From the NCBI GenBank assembly GCA_016235265.1, contig JACRLI010000006.1, positions 1-64,000 on the forward strand: DNA of 64,000 nt. Direction: 5' to 3'. This DNA comes from Candidatus Eisenbacteria bacterium (GTDB taxonomy: Bacteria > Eisenbacteria > RBG-16-71-46 > JACRLI01). The notes below the pieces were generated by a model, which saw nothing but the letters and a program-made list of their open reading frames with translations, searched no databases and was not told the DNA's origin. The translations under genes were made by a program, and so were the position numbers. Every line of letters begins with the position of its first letter. Positions within the stretch are counted from its first letter, which is position 1. Positions 31,215 to 41,900 of this stretch are shown here, in pieces.

Positions 31215-31743
31215 CCGTGTAGTCCGGGCTGATGGTGACGGGGCGCTTCTTGTAGGTGTCCAGGTTGTGCGTGAACGCCACTTCCTCGCGTCCCAGCGGG
31301 TATTCCTTGCGCAGCGGGTGGCCTTCCCAGTCGTCGGGAGTGAGGATGCGGCGCAGGTCGGGGTGGCCCTCGAAGGGGATGCCCATCAGGTCGTAGATCT
31401 CGCGCTCCAGCCAGTTGGCGCCACCCCACACGCCGGTGGCGCTGGGGCAGGGCTCGCCGTCGCCCACGCGGACCTTCACCCGGACGAAGTGACCGTGAAC
31501 CGTGGAGTTGAGGTGATACAGGATGTCGAAGCGCTCGGCGCGCTCCGGCCAGTCCACCGAGGTCATGTCGCTCAGCAGGTCGAAGCGCAGCGCGGGCTCG
31601 TCCCGCAGGAACGCGAGGGCCTCCAGCAGGCGGTCCTTGCGCAGCGTGAGGGTGATCTCGCCGCGGAACTCCGCCTCTCCCAGGACCGCGTCCCCGAGGC
31701 GTTCCCGCAACGCGGCCGCAACCGGCCCGGCTGGTTCGCTCAC
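31204..31743 (-). CDS. nuoC: NADH-quinone oxidoreductase subunit C
   Basis: This 179-residue 30-kDa-type subunit lies between NuoD and NuoB in the peripheral arm. It has the diagnostic ERFDILYHLNSTVHGHFVRV, ANWLEREIYDLMGIPFEGHP and ILTPDDWEGHPLRKEYPLG segments. The start is GTG; the region upstream gives no better candidate. It precedes nuoD with an 11-base overlap and follows nuoB after 19 bases. Confidence 0.96.
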   Translation of the reverse strand: MSEPAGPVAAALRERLGDAVLGEAEFRGEITLTLRKDRLLEALAFLRDEPALRFDLLSDMTSVDWPERAERFDILYHLNSTVHGHFVRVKVRVGDGEPCPSATGVWGGANWLEREIYDLMGIPFEGHPDLRRILTPDDWEGHPLRKEYPLGREEVAFTHNLDTYKKRPVTISPDYTDAY

Positions 31744-31762
31744 CGTGATCCTCCCCGCCCGC

Positions 31763-32278
31763 CTACGCGCCCGCCGCCCGCGGGCGGTCGGGCATGTCCA
31801 CCACCACCGGCTTGAGGCTGCCGGTGCGGATCTTCTCCTGGAGCTTCATGATGCCCTGGATCAGCATTTCCGGGCGCGGGGGACAGCCCGGCACGTACAC
31901 GTCCACCGGCACGATGCGGTCCACGCCCGGCACGATGGCGTAGTTGTTGAACACGCCCGCGCACGAGGCGCACGCGCCCATGGCGATGACCCACTTGGGC
32001 TCGGACATCTGGTCGTAGACCTGCCGCAGCACCGGCGCCATCTTCACGCTCACCCGCCCGGCCACGATCATGAGGTCGGACTGCCGCGGGGAGGCGCGAA
32101 AGACCTCCGCGCCGAAGCGGGCCAGGTCGAAGCGCGACGCCCCGGCCGCCATCATCTCGATCGCGCAGCACGCCAGCCCGAAGGTGCACGGCCAGATCGA
32201 GCTCGCGCGCGCCCAGCCGACCATCTTCTCCACGCTGGTCAGCAGGATGCCTTCGGGGACCTTTTCCTCTAGTCCCAT
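31763..32278 (-). CDS. nuoB: NADH-quinone oxidoreductase subunit B
   Basis: This 171-residue subunit carries the N2 4Fe-4S cluster that reduces quinone. The adjacent cysteines are in [12 protein letters not shown], and the other ligands in [17 protein letters not shown] and [10 protein letters not shown]. All four expected Cys are present. The start ATG lies inside the end of nuoA (10-base overlap). Length is normal for the 20-kDa/PSST subunit. Confidence 0.98.
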   Translation of the reverse strand: MGLEEKVPEGILLTSVEKMVGWARASSIWPCTFGLACCAIEMMAAGASRFDLARFGAEVFRASPRQSDLMIVAGRVSVKMAPVLRQVYDQMSEPKWVIAMGACASCAGVFNNYAIVPGVDRIVPVDVYVPGCPPRPEMLIQGIMKLQEKIRTGSLKPVVVDMPDRPRAAGA

Positions 32279-32655
32279 TCGAGCGCCCCCTTCTTCCAGA
32301 TGTAGACGTAGCCGGCCAGCAGCAGCGCGATGAACACCAGCATCTCGAACAGCCCGAACAGCTTCAGCTGCTTGAACGCGACCGCCCACGGGTACAGGAA
32401 GACGGCCTCGATGTCGAAGATGATGAACAGCATCGCGACGAGGTAGAACTTCACCGAGAAGCGCTCCGAGGCGCTCCCCACGGGCTCGATGCCGCACTCG
32501 TAGGGCATGTTCTTCTCGCGCGAGGGCCGGTGCGGGCCCACGAACCGCGAGGCGGCCACGGTGGCGGCCGCGAAGCCCGCCGCCAGGAGGAACAGGATGA
32601 GCGCGGGCAGGTAGGTGTGGATGAAGTCGGTGGAACCCGGTGCCATGGGTGACAT
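32269..32655 (-). CDS. nuoA: NADH-quinone oxidoreductase subunit A
   Basis: This 128-residue membrane subunit with three helices is the first gene of the operon. The conserved loop [20 protein letters not shown] carries the ND3 cysteine, and [21 protein letters not shown] is the classic second helix with acidic residues. The start is uncertain between two ATGs 9 bases apart; no strong ribosome-binding site is visible before either. The nuo operon promoter must lie between 32656 and about 32800. Confidence 0.96.
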   Translation of the reverse strand: MSPMAPGSTDFIHTYLPALILFLLAAGFAAATVAASRFVGPHRPSREKNMPYECGIEPVGSASERFSVKFYLVAMLFIIFDIEAVFLYPWAVAFKQLKLFGLFEMLVFIALLLAGYVYIWKKGALEWD

Positions 32656-32802
32656 GAGCGTTCCGTCGTTTCCCGTCCCGGGGCCCCGCGAGAGGCCCGC
32701 GTCCCTGCGGGCTCATGCAGAGCCCGCAGCCCTGGGACCCCCTCAGGGGATCCGCTTCCCAAACCGGCACATTCTAGTCTGCCGGGCGGCCCGAGTCCAG
32801 TA

Positions 32803-32890
32803 GGGCAGGCGTTCCTGCCTGCCGGGTTTCACGACACCCGCAGGTCCGGCACGAATGCCCGACCTGCGTGGGCGGGCATGCCTGCCCGCC
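32803..32890. repeat. Cluster of three hairpins downstream of etfA
   Basis: Three consecutive inverted repeats: GGCAGG/CCTGCC at 32803-32818; a 13-bp stem with one mismatch and a CGAA loop at 32838-32867; and a perfect 9-bp GGGCGGGCA stem with a 4-base loop at 32869-32890. They follow the etfA stop (minus strand) by 8 bases and precede nuoA, so at least one probably ends the etf transcript. The shared CCTGCC/GGCAGG theme suggests a dispersed intergenic repeat. Confidence 0.5.
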
Positions 32891-32898
32891 CGCGCGCG

Positions 32899-33879
32899 TC
32901 AGCGCGAGTTGAGCTTCCTCACTTCCGCGGCCACGGCCGGGACGACCTCGAACAGGTCCCCCACCAGCCCGTAGTCGGACACCTTGAAGATGGGCGCGTC
33001 GGCGTCCTTGTTGATGGCCACGATGCACTTCGAGCCGGTCATCCCGGCCAGGTGCTGGATGGCCCCGGACACGCCACAGGCCACGTACAGCTTGGGCGAT
33101 ACGGTCTTGCCCGTCTGGCCCACCTGGTCGGCGTGCGGGCGCCAGCCGGCGTCCACGGCGGCCCTGGAGGCTCCCACCACGCCTCCCAGCGCGGCGGCCA
33201 GGTCCTCGAGCACCCCGAAGCCCTCGGGCCCCTTCAGACCGCGCCCGCCGGACACGATGATCTCGGCCTCGGTCAGGTCCACCCTGCCCTGCGCCGCGGC
33301 CTTGAGCTCCACGGTGCGGACCTTGAGGTCCCCCTCACCCACCGGCGCGGGCATGTTCTCCACGGTCGCGGAGCGGGAGGCGTCCGGCGCCAGCGGCTCG
33401 AAGATCTTGGGCCGCAGCGAGGCCACCTGCGGAAGCCGGTCCCAGGTGAGCTCGGTCACCACCTTGCCGGCGAACACCGGCCGGGTGGCCACCAGCCTGC
33501 CGTTCTCGGCGCGCAGCGCGGTGCAGTCGGTGGCCAGGCCGGCGCCCAGGCGCGAAGCCACGCGCGGGGCGAGATCCTTGCCCATGGCCGAGGCCGCGAA
33601 CAGCACCACCGCCGCGCCGGTCCTGCCGGCCGCGTCGGCCACCGCGGCGGCGTACCCGTCGGGGGTGTAGGACTGGAAGTGCGGGGCGTCGTAGACCAGC
33701 ACGCGGTCGGCGCCGGCCGCCCCCATGGCGTCCACGCCGGCCACCTGGTGGCCCGGGACCACGGCCACCACGGGCGCGTTGCCCAGCCCGGCGGCAAGGC
33801 CCCGGGCCGCGCCCAGCGCCTCGTGCGACACCCTGCGGATGGAGCCCTCGCGGGCCTCGATGAAGACCAGGATTGCCAT
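32899..33879 (-). CDS. etfA: Electron transfer flavoprotein alpha subunit
   Basis: This 326-residue subunit forms an FAD-containing heterodimer with EtfB that accepts electrons from acyl-CoA dehydrogenases. The C-terminal FAD domain is unmistakable: [60 protein letters not shown] and [17 protein letters not shown]. The N-terminal domain begins [17 protein letters not shown]. It follows etfB by 14 bases. The presence of an enoyl-CoA hydratase and thioesterase elsewhere in the window fits fatty-acid oxidation, but no dehydrogenase is seen. Confidence 0.97.
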   Translation of the reverse strand: MAILVFIEAREGSIRRVSHEALGAARGLAAGLGNAPVVAVVPGHQVAGVDAMGAAGADRVLVYDAPHFQSYTPDGYAAAVADAAGRTGAAVVLFAASAMGKDLAPRVASRLGAGLATDCTALRAENGRLVATRPVFAGKVVTELTWDRLPQVASLRPKIFEPLAPDASRSATVENMPAPVGEGDLKVRTVELKAAAQGRVDLTEAEIIVSGGRGLKGPEGFGVLEDLAAALGGVVGASRAAVDAGWRPHADQVGQTGKTVSPKLYVACGVSGAIQHLAGMTGSKCIVAINKDADAPIFKVSDYGLVGDLFEVVPAVAAEVRKLNSR

Positions 33880-33893
33880 GGCGTCCCCGCGCG

Positions 33894-34646
33894 TCAGATG
33901 ACGCGCGCCTCCTCGCGGAGAACCCGCACCAGCTCCGCCGCCGCCGCCGCGCCCTCGCCGACCATCCGGCCGGGCTTGCGCGCCGGGGGCGGAGTCACCG
34001 CCTTCACCACCAGGCCGGGGGCCTCGAGGACCACGTCCGACTCCTGGATCTCCTTCTTCTTGGCCGCCATGATGCCCTTGAGCGAGGGGTAGCGCGGCTC
34101 GTTGAGGCCCTTCTGCGTGGTGATCACCGCGGGCAGGGCGCACTCGCAGACTTCCAGGCCACCCTCGATCTCGCGCTCCGCGCGCACCCGGCCGCCGGAG
34201 ACCTCCAGGCCGGTCACCACGGTGACGCACGGCAGGCCCAGCAGGTCCGCCACGCGGGGGCCCACCTGCGAGCCGTCGTCGTCTATGGCCTGCTTGCCGA
34301 AGAGCACCAGGTCCGGCGCCAGTTCCTTGAGCTTCGCCGCCAGCGCCACGGCCACGGCGCGGCCGTCGGCGTCGCCGGTGTCGGCCTTGAGCAGCACCCC
34401 GCGGTCCACACCCATCGCCAGCGCCGTGCGCATGGAGGTCACGGCTCCCGCGGGGCCCAGGCAGAGGACCGTGACGTCCTCGGCGGTGCCCGCCTCCTTG
34501 AGCTTCAGCGCGGCCTCGATGGCGAACTCGTCGTACGGGTTCACCACCAGGCTCACGCCCGAAAGGTCCACGTGCCGCCCATCCGCGCCCACCTTCACGC
34601 GGGTCTCGGAATCCGGCACCTGCTTGAGACAAACGACGATCTTCAC
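33894..34646 (-). CDS. etfB: Electron transfer flavoprotein beta subunit
   Basis: This 250-residue partner of EtfA has the start VKIVVCLKQVPDSETRVKVG (GTG initiation). It continues with NPYDEFAIEAALKLKE and the AMP/flavin-domain segment LGPAGAVTSMRTALAMGVDR. GKQAIDDDGSQVGPRVADLL and LPAVITTQKGLNEPRYPSLK follow. A longer in-frame start (20 residues earlier) is rejected because it lacks homology. A possible GGAG site lies about 12 bases upstream. The absence of bifurcating-ETF extensions suggests a conventional ETF, but this cannot be settled by eye. Confidence 0.96.
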   Translation of the reverse strand: MKIVVCLKQVPDSETRVKVGADGRHVDLSGVSLVVNPYDEFAIEAALKLKEAGTAEDVTVLCLGPAGAVTSMRTALAMGVDRGVLLKADTGDADGRAVAVALAAKLKELAPDLVLFGKQAIDDDGSQVGPRVADLLGLPCVTVVTGLEVSGGRVRAEREIEGGLEVCECALPAVITTQKGLNEPRYPSLKGIMAAKKKEIQESDVVLEAPGLVVKAVTPPPARKPGRMVGEGAAAAAELVRVLREEARVI

Positions 34647-34844
34647 GGCTCGCGCTCCGCGGATTGTGAAATGGTTCACGAGAGTGGTCGGAATTCGCGT
34701 TATCAACCAGCCCGGAGGGGAAAACCTTGCTGGACTGGCGCATTTTGGCGGTTGCGGACGCCCGTGTCAAGGCGCGGGCATCGGGCCGGGACGTCCGGCG
34801 CGGGGGGCATGAGGTGCGCCGGGGGGCAGGCGGGCCGGGACGGC

Positions 34845-34891
34845 TGGCGGGGGCGACGGGCACTCTGAATTGGCGGGGGCGACGGGCACTC
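34845..34891. repeat. Two copies of a 21-bp direct repeat
   Basis: The unit TGGCGGGGGCGACGGGCACTC occurs at 34845-34865 and exactly again at 34871-34891, with 5 bases between copies. It lies between the etfB start and the PorV-like gene terminator. It may be a slippage product or a regulator site; no further copy was noticed nearby. Confidence 0.6.
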
Positions 34892-34923
34892 GGACCGGCC
34901 CCTGGGCGCACCGCTTAAGGAAA

Positions 34924-34952
34924 GAGGACGGCGCCATCATGGCGCCGTCCTC
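34924..34952 (-). terminator. Rho-independent terminator of the PorV-like gene
   Basis: A perfect 13-bp stem (GAGGACGGCGCCA / TGGCGCCGTCCTC) with a 3-base loop, followed on the minus strand by TTTCCTT. It is 29 bases after the PorV-like stop codon. Confidence 0.8.
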
Positions 34953-34981
34953 CCGGAAAGGCTTCGAGTGAGACCGGGCGG

Positions 34982-35884
34982 TTACTGGAAGTGGACGTTC
35001 AGGCTCACGCGGTGCGCGTTCCCGAAGCCCGACTCCTTTTCGCCCGTGAAGGCGTAGTCAGCCTGCAGCTTGCTGACCTTCACACCGAGACCCGCGTTGA
35101 ACTTGGAGTCGTTCACGCCGGCACGGAGGAACGCCATCGCGTCATCACCGAACTTCACGCCGTACTCGCCGCCGCCGTGGAGCACGGTGGCCGAGTTCTC
35201 GGTCCGCTCCACGTCCATGGCGAAGCGCAGGCGCTCCATGGGGTACAGGCCGGCGCCGATGCGCAGGTTGACCGGAAGGCGGTCGCCGCCGACCTTGCCG
35301 CCCATGTCCTGCAGCACGCCGCCCAGGGTGAGCATGTCACTGACCTTGAACTGCACGCCGGCGTCGAGGCCGACGCCGTTGCGCTGCTGGCTGTTCAGGC
35401 CCTGGAAGTAGCCCTTCAGCGTGAACCCGAAGGCCGCGCGGTCGGTGCCGACACCCACCGAGAGGCCGACGATGTTGTCGAACTCGCCGAAGTTGCTGGT
35501 CGAGTTGCCCTGGCCATCCCAGCCCTGGACGTCCCGGATACCCGAGTTCAACCAGGTCACGCCCAGCGAGAAGCTCTGGAAGCGGTGCGCAACGGCGATG
35601 TAGTTCTGGAAGCGGTCATTGGAGAGACCGGTGGTGTACATGGAGCTCAGGCTGGTTGCGCCTTCGCCCATCATGTAAAGCCCCGCGGGGTTCCAGTAAC
35701 CCGCGGCCGCGTCGTTGGCCAGTCCGACGTAGGCGCCGCCCATGCCGAGCGCGCGCGCATCGAACCCGGTCCGCGAAAGCGGGGCGAAGTTCTTCGCATC
35801 CGAACTGTCTTCGGCCCACGCGGGCACGGTCACGGCAAACAGCGCCAGGCCGGCCAACAGGACCAGGGAGCCTTTCCGGAACAT
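34982..35884 (-). CDS. PorV/PorQ-family outer-membrane beta-barrel protein
   Basis: This 300-residue protein has a signal peptide (1-24, ending PAWA). The mature N-terminus ARALGMGGAYVGLANDAAAG and YWNPAGLYMMGEG is the FadL/PorV-like pattern seen in PorV/PorQ proteins. The remainder is alternating beta strands ending in a C-terminal aromatic (VSLNVHFQ), as expected for an outer-membrane barrel. PorV is the shuttle subunit of the type IX secretion system that hands cargo to attachment or release machinery. The start is fixed by AAGGAGGT 8 bases before the ATG; an upstream ATG is rejected. It follows the giant secreted-protein gene by 79 bases and ends in a strong terminator. Confidence 0.8.
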   Translation of the reverse strand: MFRKGSLVLLAGLALFAVTVPAWAEDSSDAKNFAPLSRTGFDARALGMGGAYVGLANDAAAGYWNPAGLYMMGEGATSLSSMYTTGLSNDRFQNYIAVAHRFQSFSLGVTWLNSGIRDVQGWDGQGNSTSNFGEFDNIVGLSVGVGTDRAAFGFTLKGYFQGLNSQQRNGVGLDAGVQFKVSDMLTLGGVLQDMGGKVGGDRLPVNLRIGAGLYPMERLRFAMDVERTENSATVLHGGGEYGVKFGDDAMAFLRAGVNDSKFNAGLGVKVSKLQADYAFTGEKESGFGNAHRVSLNVHFQ

Positions 35885-35929
35885 CTTTGCTACCTCCTTG
35901 TCTGTCGTTTTCAAGGACATCGGCGGGTC

Positions 35930-35953
35930 GGGGGCCCGGTTACCCGGGCCCCC
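35930..35953 (-). promoter_or_regulatory. Intercistronic hairpin between the giant gene and the PorV-like gene
   Basis: A perfect 10-bp stem (GGGGGCCCGG / CCGGGCCCCC) with loop TTAC begins 11 bases after the giant gene's stop. It has no following T-tract, so it could be an mRNA-stabilising or partial-termination element that sets the cargo to PorV ratio, rather than a full terminator. Confidence 0.5.
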
Positions 35954-35963
35954 TCCTCCACTC

Positions 35964-38900
35964 TTACCGGGCCACGGCGATCTTGATCATCGCCGTCGCG
36001 GTGCGGGAGCCGTCGCTGGCCTTGATCCGGCCGAGGTAGACACCACGGGCGACGGTCTTGCCGTCGTCGGTGCGGCCGTCCCAGACCCAGGTGGACTGGG
36101 GGGTCGCGTTGTCCACGTGCTTGGTGCGGACCGTGTTGCCCGCCAGGTCGAAGATGGTGACATCGACGGTGGCGTTCTTGGTCAGACCGAACACGATGGT
36201 CGTGGTGTTGTTCGGCGCCTTGTTATCGAACGGGTTCGGGTAGTTCTTGGCGTCGCCGCTGATCGCGAGCGTCTGCGACTGCGTCACGCCACGGAAGGTG
36301 CCCACGTTGCCGACGTTGTCGGTCACGTTGACGACGAGGGTCTTGCCGTAACCCGGGTTGCTCATCGAGATCTGGTGCATCGCGGCGTCGTACGTGAACG
36401 GCCAGGAGGCGCCGTCGACCAGGACCTGGATGCTCTCCGAGTTGACGTTGTAGTCGCCGTTGCAGTCCGTGGACGCGATGTCCAGCTTGATCGTGCCGTC
36501 GGAGATGTTGGCGCCCGTGGCGAGAGTGACCACCGGGCGGGACGCGTCGACGGTAAAGTCGTACGTCGCCGTCCGGAAGTTCTTGGGCGTGCCGTTGTCA
36601 CCCACGGTCAGCGTGGCCTGCAGCTTGGTGCCGTCGGCCAGGTTGAAGGAGGTGGCGTCCGTCATCAGGTCGCCCGAGAAGCTCACGTCCGAGATGCGGT
36701 GGGTGGCAAGGGTCGCGCCCGTGGTCACGTTCTTGTACGCGATCACGAGGGAGTTCTTGTCCACGCCGTTGCCGTTGTCACTGATCTGGACCCTGATCAC
36801 CGGGTTCGGGCCCACGCAGATGCCCGTGGCATTCTGGGTGGTCGGACCGGCGAAGTTCAGGTTGATGGTCGTGTTGATCTCGAGCGGAGTCGCGCCGTTG
36901 TTGAGCGAGTCCTTCACGCCACCGGCCGCGTGGTACTGCCGCGCGTCGTCGGTGTAGTGGTACGAGCTGTCCACGAACCAGTCACTCACCATGCCACCGT
37001 ACGCGACCGCGCGCAGGTGATCCCCGTCCTTCAGGTCGAAGTTGGTCTTCGCCGAGAAGAACCAGGTGGTCACGCCGTCGGCGGTCCTGGACGAGTCACG
37101 GGTGATGTTGTTGTTGTACAGCGTACCCTTGTAGTGCGGGTACCGCAGCGACGCGTTGTCCCGGTCGAACTCCTGGACAAACACGTCCACCGCCATGCGC
37201 GTGGCGCTCAGGCCGGCGCCGGCGTCACTCGCGCTGAACCGGATCACCGGGTTGTTGCCCTGGTAGACCGGGGTCAGGTTGGTGACGGTCGGACCGTTGG
37301 CGTCCACGTTGAACTGGGTCTCGACGAACGTGTAGTCGCCGGTCGCGGAGGAGGCGGCAACCTTCAGCTGGTAGTTGCCGGTCTTCAGCGACGGGAACGC
37401 GCCGTCGTCGTTGCCCGGGTTGTTGTCGAAGCAGCCTTCGCTCTCGGACACCTCGTAGCAGATGTTCATGAAGCCGCTGCCCGACTCGTAACCCATCTCG
37501 TCATCAAGACCGCAGTGCGTGAAGCTGGTCTTGTAGTCGTAGATCTTGATGTAGTTGCCACCCACCGGGCGCATCCACGCCATCACGTTGTCGACCTTGT
37601 CATTGCCGAACGTGTGGTTGATGAGCGCCGAGAAGCAGGGGCGCGCATCCACGAAGCCGTTCACCGGCATCTGCAGGTGGGCCGGCCACGTCATCTCGCC
37701 CGGCAGGGCCTTGACGTCCGTGATGGTGATGTTGCCGTTGTGGACGGTGAAGTCCTTCTCCACGACGGCGTAGTAGCCCGCCTCGGTCACCCACGCCGTC
37801 GCCAGGTTCTGGCTCGGGTCAATGGTGACCTGGGTGGTGTGGTTCAGGTCCCACGCACCGGTGTCGAAGTCCCACAGCGCCACGGTCAGGGCGTTCGCGG
37901 TGTTCGCGCCCAGCGGGGTGCCGTACTTCAGGACCAGCTGCACCGGCTTGAGGAAGCTCGGGGCCGAGGTCTCGGTGCTCTGCTTCGAGATCAGTCCCCT
38001 GTCGTTGTACCCGCAGATTTCCACGCCGTACATGATGTTGCCGTACGCCGAGGGCACTCCACGGATGCGGTTCACGTCCGGCTGCGGCTGCGGCATGTCC
38101 GTCGGCAGCAGCAAGGCGTGGCTGGTGAAGCTCACCGAGGCCGGCGGGAAGTACGCCTGCGCAACCGGCAGGCCGCCCACGGTCTCGAGGCTGCGGATGG
38201 TGCTGTAGGAACCGAGCGACGGGGTGACCGAGAAGGCGGTGAGGCCGGCCATCTCGAGGTCCGTCACCAGTCCGTTATTCAGGCCCGCGAACACCCACGC
38301 CAGACCACCGTCGCTGGTGATCGTGTTGAGCGGCACGGAGCCCGCGTACAGGGTCGAGTTGATGGTGTTCTGACGCATCGCAACCGCGTAGGCCACGTAG
38401 GCGTCGTCCGCGGTGTTGACCGCGCGTTCCACGGCGAGGACCGCCGGGACGCCACCGGTGCCGTCCGTCGTCACCTGGACCAGCGCGCTGTCACAGTCCG
38501 TCTCGTTCGAGGCGAAGCTGATGTTCGCGATCTGCGCCAGGTTGGTCATGGTCCAGTTCGCCAGGCCGCTGCTCACCGCGAGTGCAGCCGAGGTGACCGG
38601 GGCCAGGGTCGGGTCGCTGTTCGCCGCGGTGTCCTTCGCGACGGCACGGAATTCGTACGTGCCGTTCGCGTACTTCGCCGCGTCGAACGTCGTCTTCCAC
38701 AGGGTCCACGCCACGTTGCCGTTCGCGAGCTTGCGGACGACGCGGTTGCCGAGGCCCTTCGCCGCGGCCGGAGTCAGCGTGCCCCTGAAGACCTGGGTGC
38801 TGATTCCGACGTTGGTCCAGGAGCCGGCGCCGCTGAGGCGGGCCTGGAACTGGACGTCGTTCACGTCCTTGTCGTAGCTCACCGCGTAGACGGCCTTCGG

Positions 38901-41900
38901 CAGCAGACCCGCGATCGAAGCGACCGGGGAGAGCTGGTCGGAGACCAGCACGGTGGTGCTGGCGACTTCGGAGAAGTTGTGCAGGTTGTCCCACGACTGG
39001 AAGTACACGGTGTACAGGCCGGCGGCCAGACCCGTGGTGTTCCACAGGGTGGTGAACGCACCGCTCACACCCTGGCTCGCGGCCATGCGGACGTCGAACA
39101 TCTGGACGCCGCTGCCGTTGTAGACGTGGAACCAGACGCTGTCGACGCCCACGTTCAGGGCGGCGGTCGGCACGTCGTCGTAGGTGGCCGCAACCAGCGC
39201 CACGTTGGTGCCCGCGGTCACGTTCACCGGGACCGCCGTGACCGGCTGGCCGGCGACGGTCTGGAAGAACGCGCGCGGCGCGTTGAAGTCAATGTTGTAC
39301 AGCACGTTGTCCGGCGTCGCGACCGTCCGGGCCCCGCTGCACGCGTTGTCCGTCACCGTGGCGCGCAACTGCACCTTGCCCACGTTGCCGAACTGGCTCG
39401 TCCAGGTCGAGATCGCCGCGCCGTTGAACAGGTAGCTCAGGGCGTACGGCGTGTTCGCGTCGCTGCCCAGGTTCAGCCAGTTGGACGCGATCTCGGCCGA
39501 GGCAGGCGTGATCGGGCTGCTCGGGAGAACGGTGGCAAGCTTCGCCTGCCACGCGACGTTGGTCACCGGCGCGATGCTGCGGGTCACCGTGGCGCTCAGG
39601 CTCATGATCGGGGTGTGGGTGCGGCCGTCGAAGGCCGTGCCCGTGCCACCACCGATCCACGTGCCGCCGCCCAGGGGCTCGACCACCGGGCCCATGGTGA
39701 GGGCCGGACCGGCGTTGTCCACGATCACGCTGATGTTGTTCACAGCGGGGTCGAAGTTGCCGGCGGAGTCGATTGCGGCCGCGCGGACCAGGTACTGGCC
39801 ATCCGCGAGGAGTCCGATCGTGTGCAGAACGCCGGTGTAGGTCTTGGGCGAACCCGAGGCCGCGGCGGTCAGCATCGAGTCGAACGGCGTGAAGCTGCCG
39901 CCCGAGACGCTCTTGTAGTCGAAGCGGACCTTACGAATGCTGGAGGCGTCGATGACCATCGCGCTGAACGAGACGTCACCGTACACCACGCAGCCGTTGT
40001 TCGGGGCGGTCACGACCGCCTGGTTCGGGTTCACGTTCGTGACGCCGATCTGGATGGCGTCGGTCGAGGTGACCCCACCGAACCTGTCGTAGATCTTCAC
40101 GGTCAGCGTGCCCTGCCAGTAACCGTTCACCTGCAGGTAGGTCTGCAGGCCGGCGAGGCGGGACAGGCCGAACCCGAAGTTGTACGGGGACACGGTCACG
40201 TGGCCCAGCTGGATCGTCGCCGGCGTGGTGCCGTACACGTTGGAACCGGCGCCCAGGTTCGGGCCGGTCAGCGTGTACTCGGCGTACGCGTCGACGCTGT
40301 TGTTGGCGTTGTCCTGCGGGTTCACGTACAGCGAGTCGTTGCCGCTCGCGTACACCCAGCCGCTGCCACCGAGCAGGGTGCTCGGGTAGTAGATGGTGGA
40401 GGACGTGACGTCCGTCACCTTCCACAGGGCGAAGGCCGGGCCCGAGGTGGTGTAGAACTGCACCGCCGACGGGGGCACCGTCGCCAGCGCGGTCGGGAAC
40501 GTACCCGGGTCGAACTCGGCGTCGGCGTCGGAGTCGTACGCCATGTTGCCGGCGGCGTCGAAGCCGATCACGCGAACGTCGATCGAGTCGTTGGACGGGA
40601 ACGTGCCGTAGGTCAGCCAGTACGCGCCGTCACGCAGCGTGTTGACGGTGCCCATGCTGGTGTACGAGAAGTACTCGTCGGCGACGGTCTTCCGCTTCCA
40701 GAAGAACCGCGCGGAGGTCACGTCGGTCGCGTACGGGCCCTGCGGCGTGGCCTTGAAGGTCACGGTCGTGGGCATGGTCACGCGGCCGCCGATGGTGACC
40801 GGGTCCACGATGGCCAGCGCCAGCGTCGGCGCCAGGGCGTCGTAGATGAAGGTCGTCGTGGTCGTGACCGTGTTGTTCGCCAGGTCGTACACGGTGGCCT
40901 TGATGTCGTACTGACCGTCATTGGCCATCCCGACGATCTTCGTGTAGCTGACGCTGCGGTTCCAGCTGTAGCTGTAGGTCTGGGTCGCGACCGCAGTGCC
41001 CTTCGGACCGCCCTTGCCCTTGGTCTCTTCTTCGACGTCCGGGCGCGGGAGAATCACGATGGTGTCCATGAACGCGCTGGTCGCGTGGTTCCACAGGGTC
41101 AGGACCGCCGCGCCCAGGCCGGCGTTGTCCGACGCCGCGAGCGAGATCGTGTACGGCAGGGCGAGGCGCGTGTTCATCAGCGGAGCGGTGAAGTGCGCCG
41201 TCGGCGGCGAGGTGTCCTTCAGGTAGAAGGACTTCGTCGAGCTGCACTCGTTCCCGGCGCTGTCGCGCACGAACACGTACGCGGAGCCGGTGAACCCGCC
41301 CGCGGTCGGCGAGGTCGCAACCGCACCCGAGGACGGGTAGCGGATCACGACTTCGTGCGTCAGCGCGGCGGTGTGCAGCCAGCCGTAGGTGTGGACGTCA
41401 CCACCCAGGTCGGAACGGAAGAAGAACGGCAGGCCGAGGCGGTCGCTGACCGCGTCGGTCACGCGGACCGTCAGGCTGACCGAGTCCACACCGGTGTCCA
41501 CGATCGGCAGGACGCCGCTGCTGGTCTCCTGGCCGTTGATCTTGATCAGCTCACAGACCGGCGGCTGGTCGTCCCAGACGAAGCACAGGTTGTTCAGGCC
41601 GCCCTGGATCAGGCTGTTGGCCCGCTCGTACGAGTGCTGCGGCGACTCGAAGTTCCCGTGGACGTCGGATGCCGTCACGGTCAGTTCGAAGTCGTCCTGC
41701 AGGCTGGTCGAGTTGTCGATGCTGGCGATCTGGTACATGAACCAGTACGAGCTGCCCACCTGGTCCATCGGACGCGGGAGCGAGCCGAGGCCCATCTCGT
41801 TCACGTCGATGTTGGCGTCATCCCACGGTCCCGGCTGGTTGCCCGGGGTGCTCGGGTCGACGTCACGGAACCGGATGTGCAGGCGCACGCTGCCGCCCGA

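Larger units (their letters stand above)
34647..34981. other. Intergenic region upstream of etfB and downstream of the PorV-like gene
   Basis: No credible gene. It holds the PorV-like gene terminator (34924-34952), a tandem direct repeat (34845-34891) and presumably the etfBA promoter near 34660-34720, where composition is more AT-rich. I could not define promoter boxes with confidence. Confidence 0.4.
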
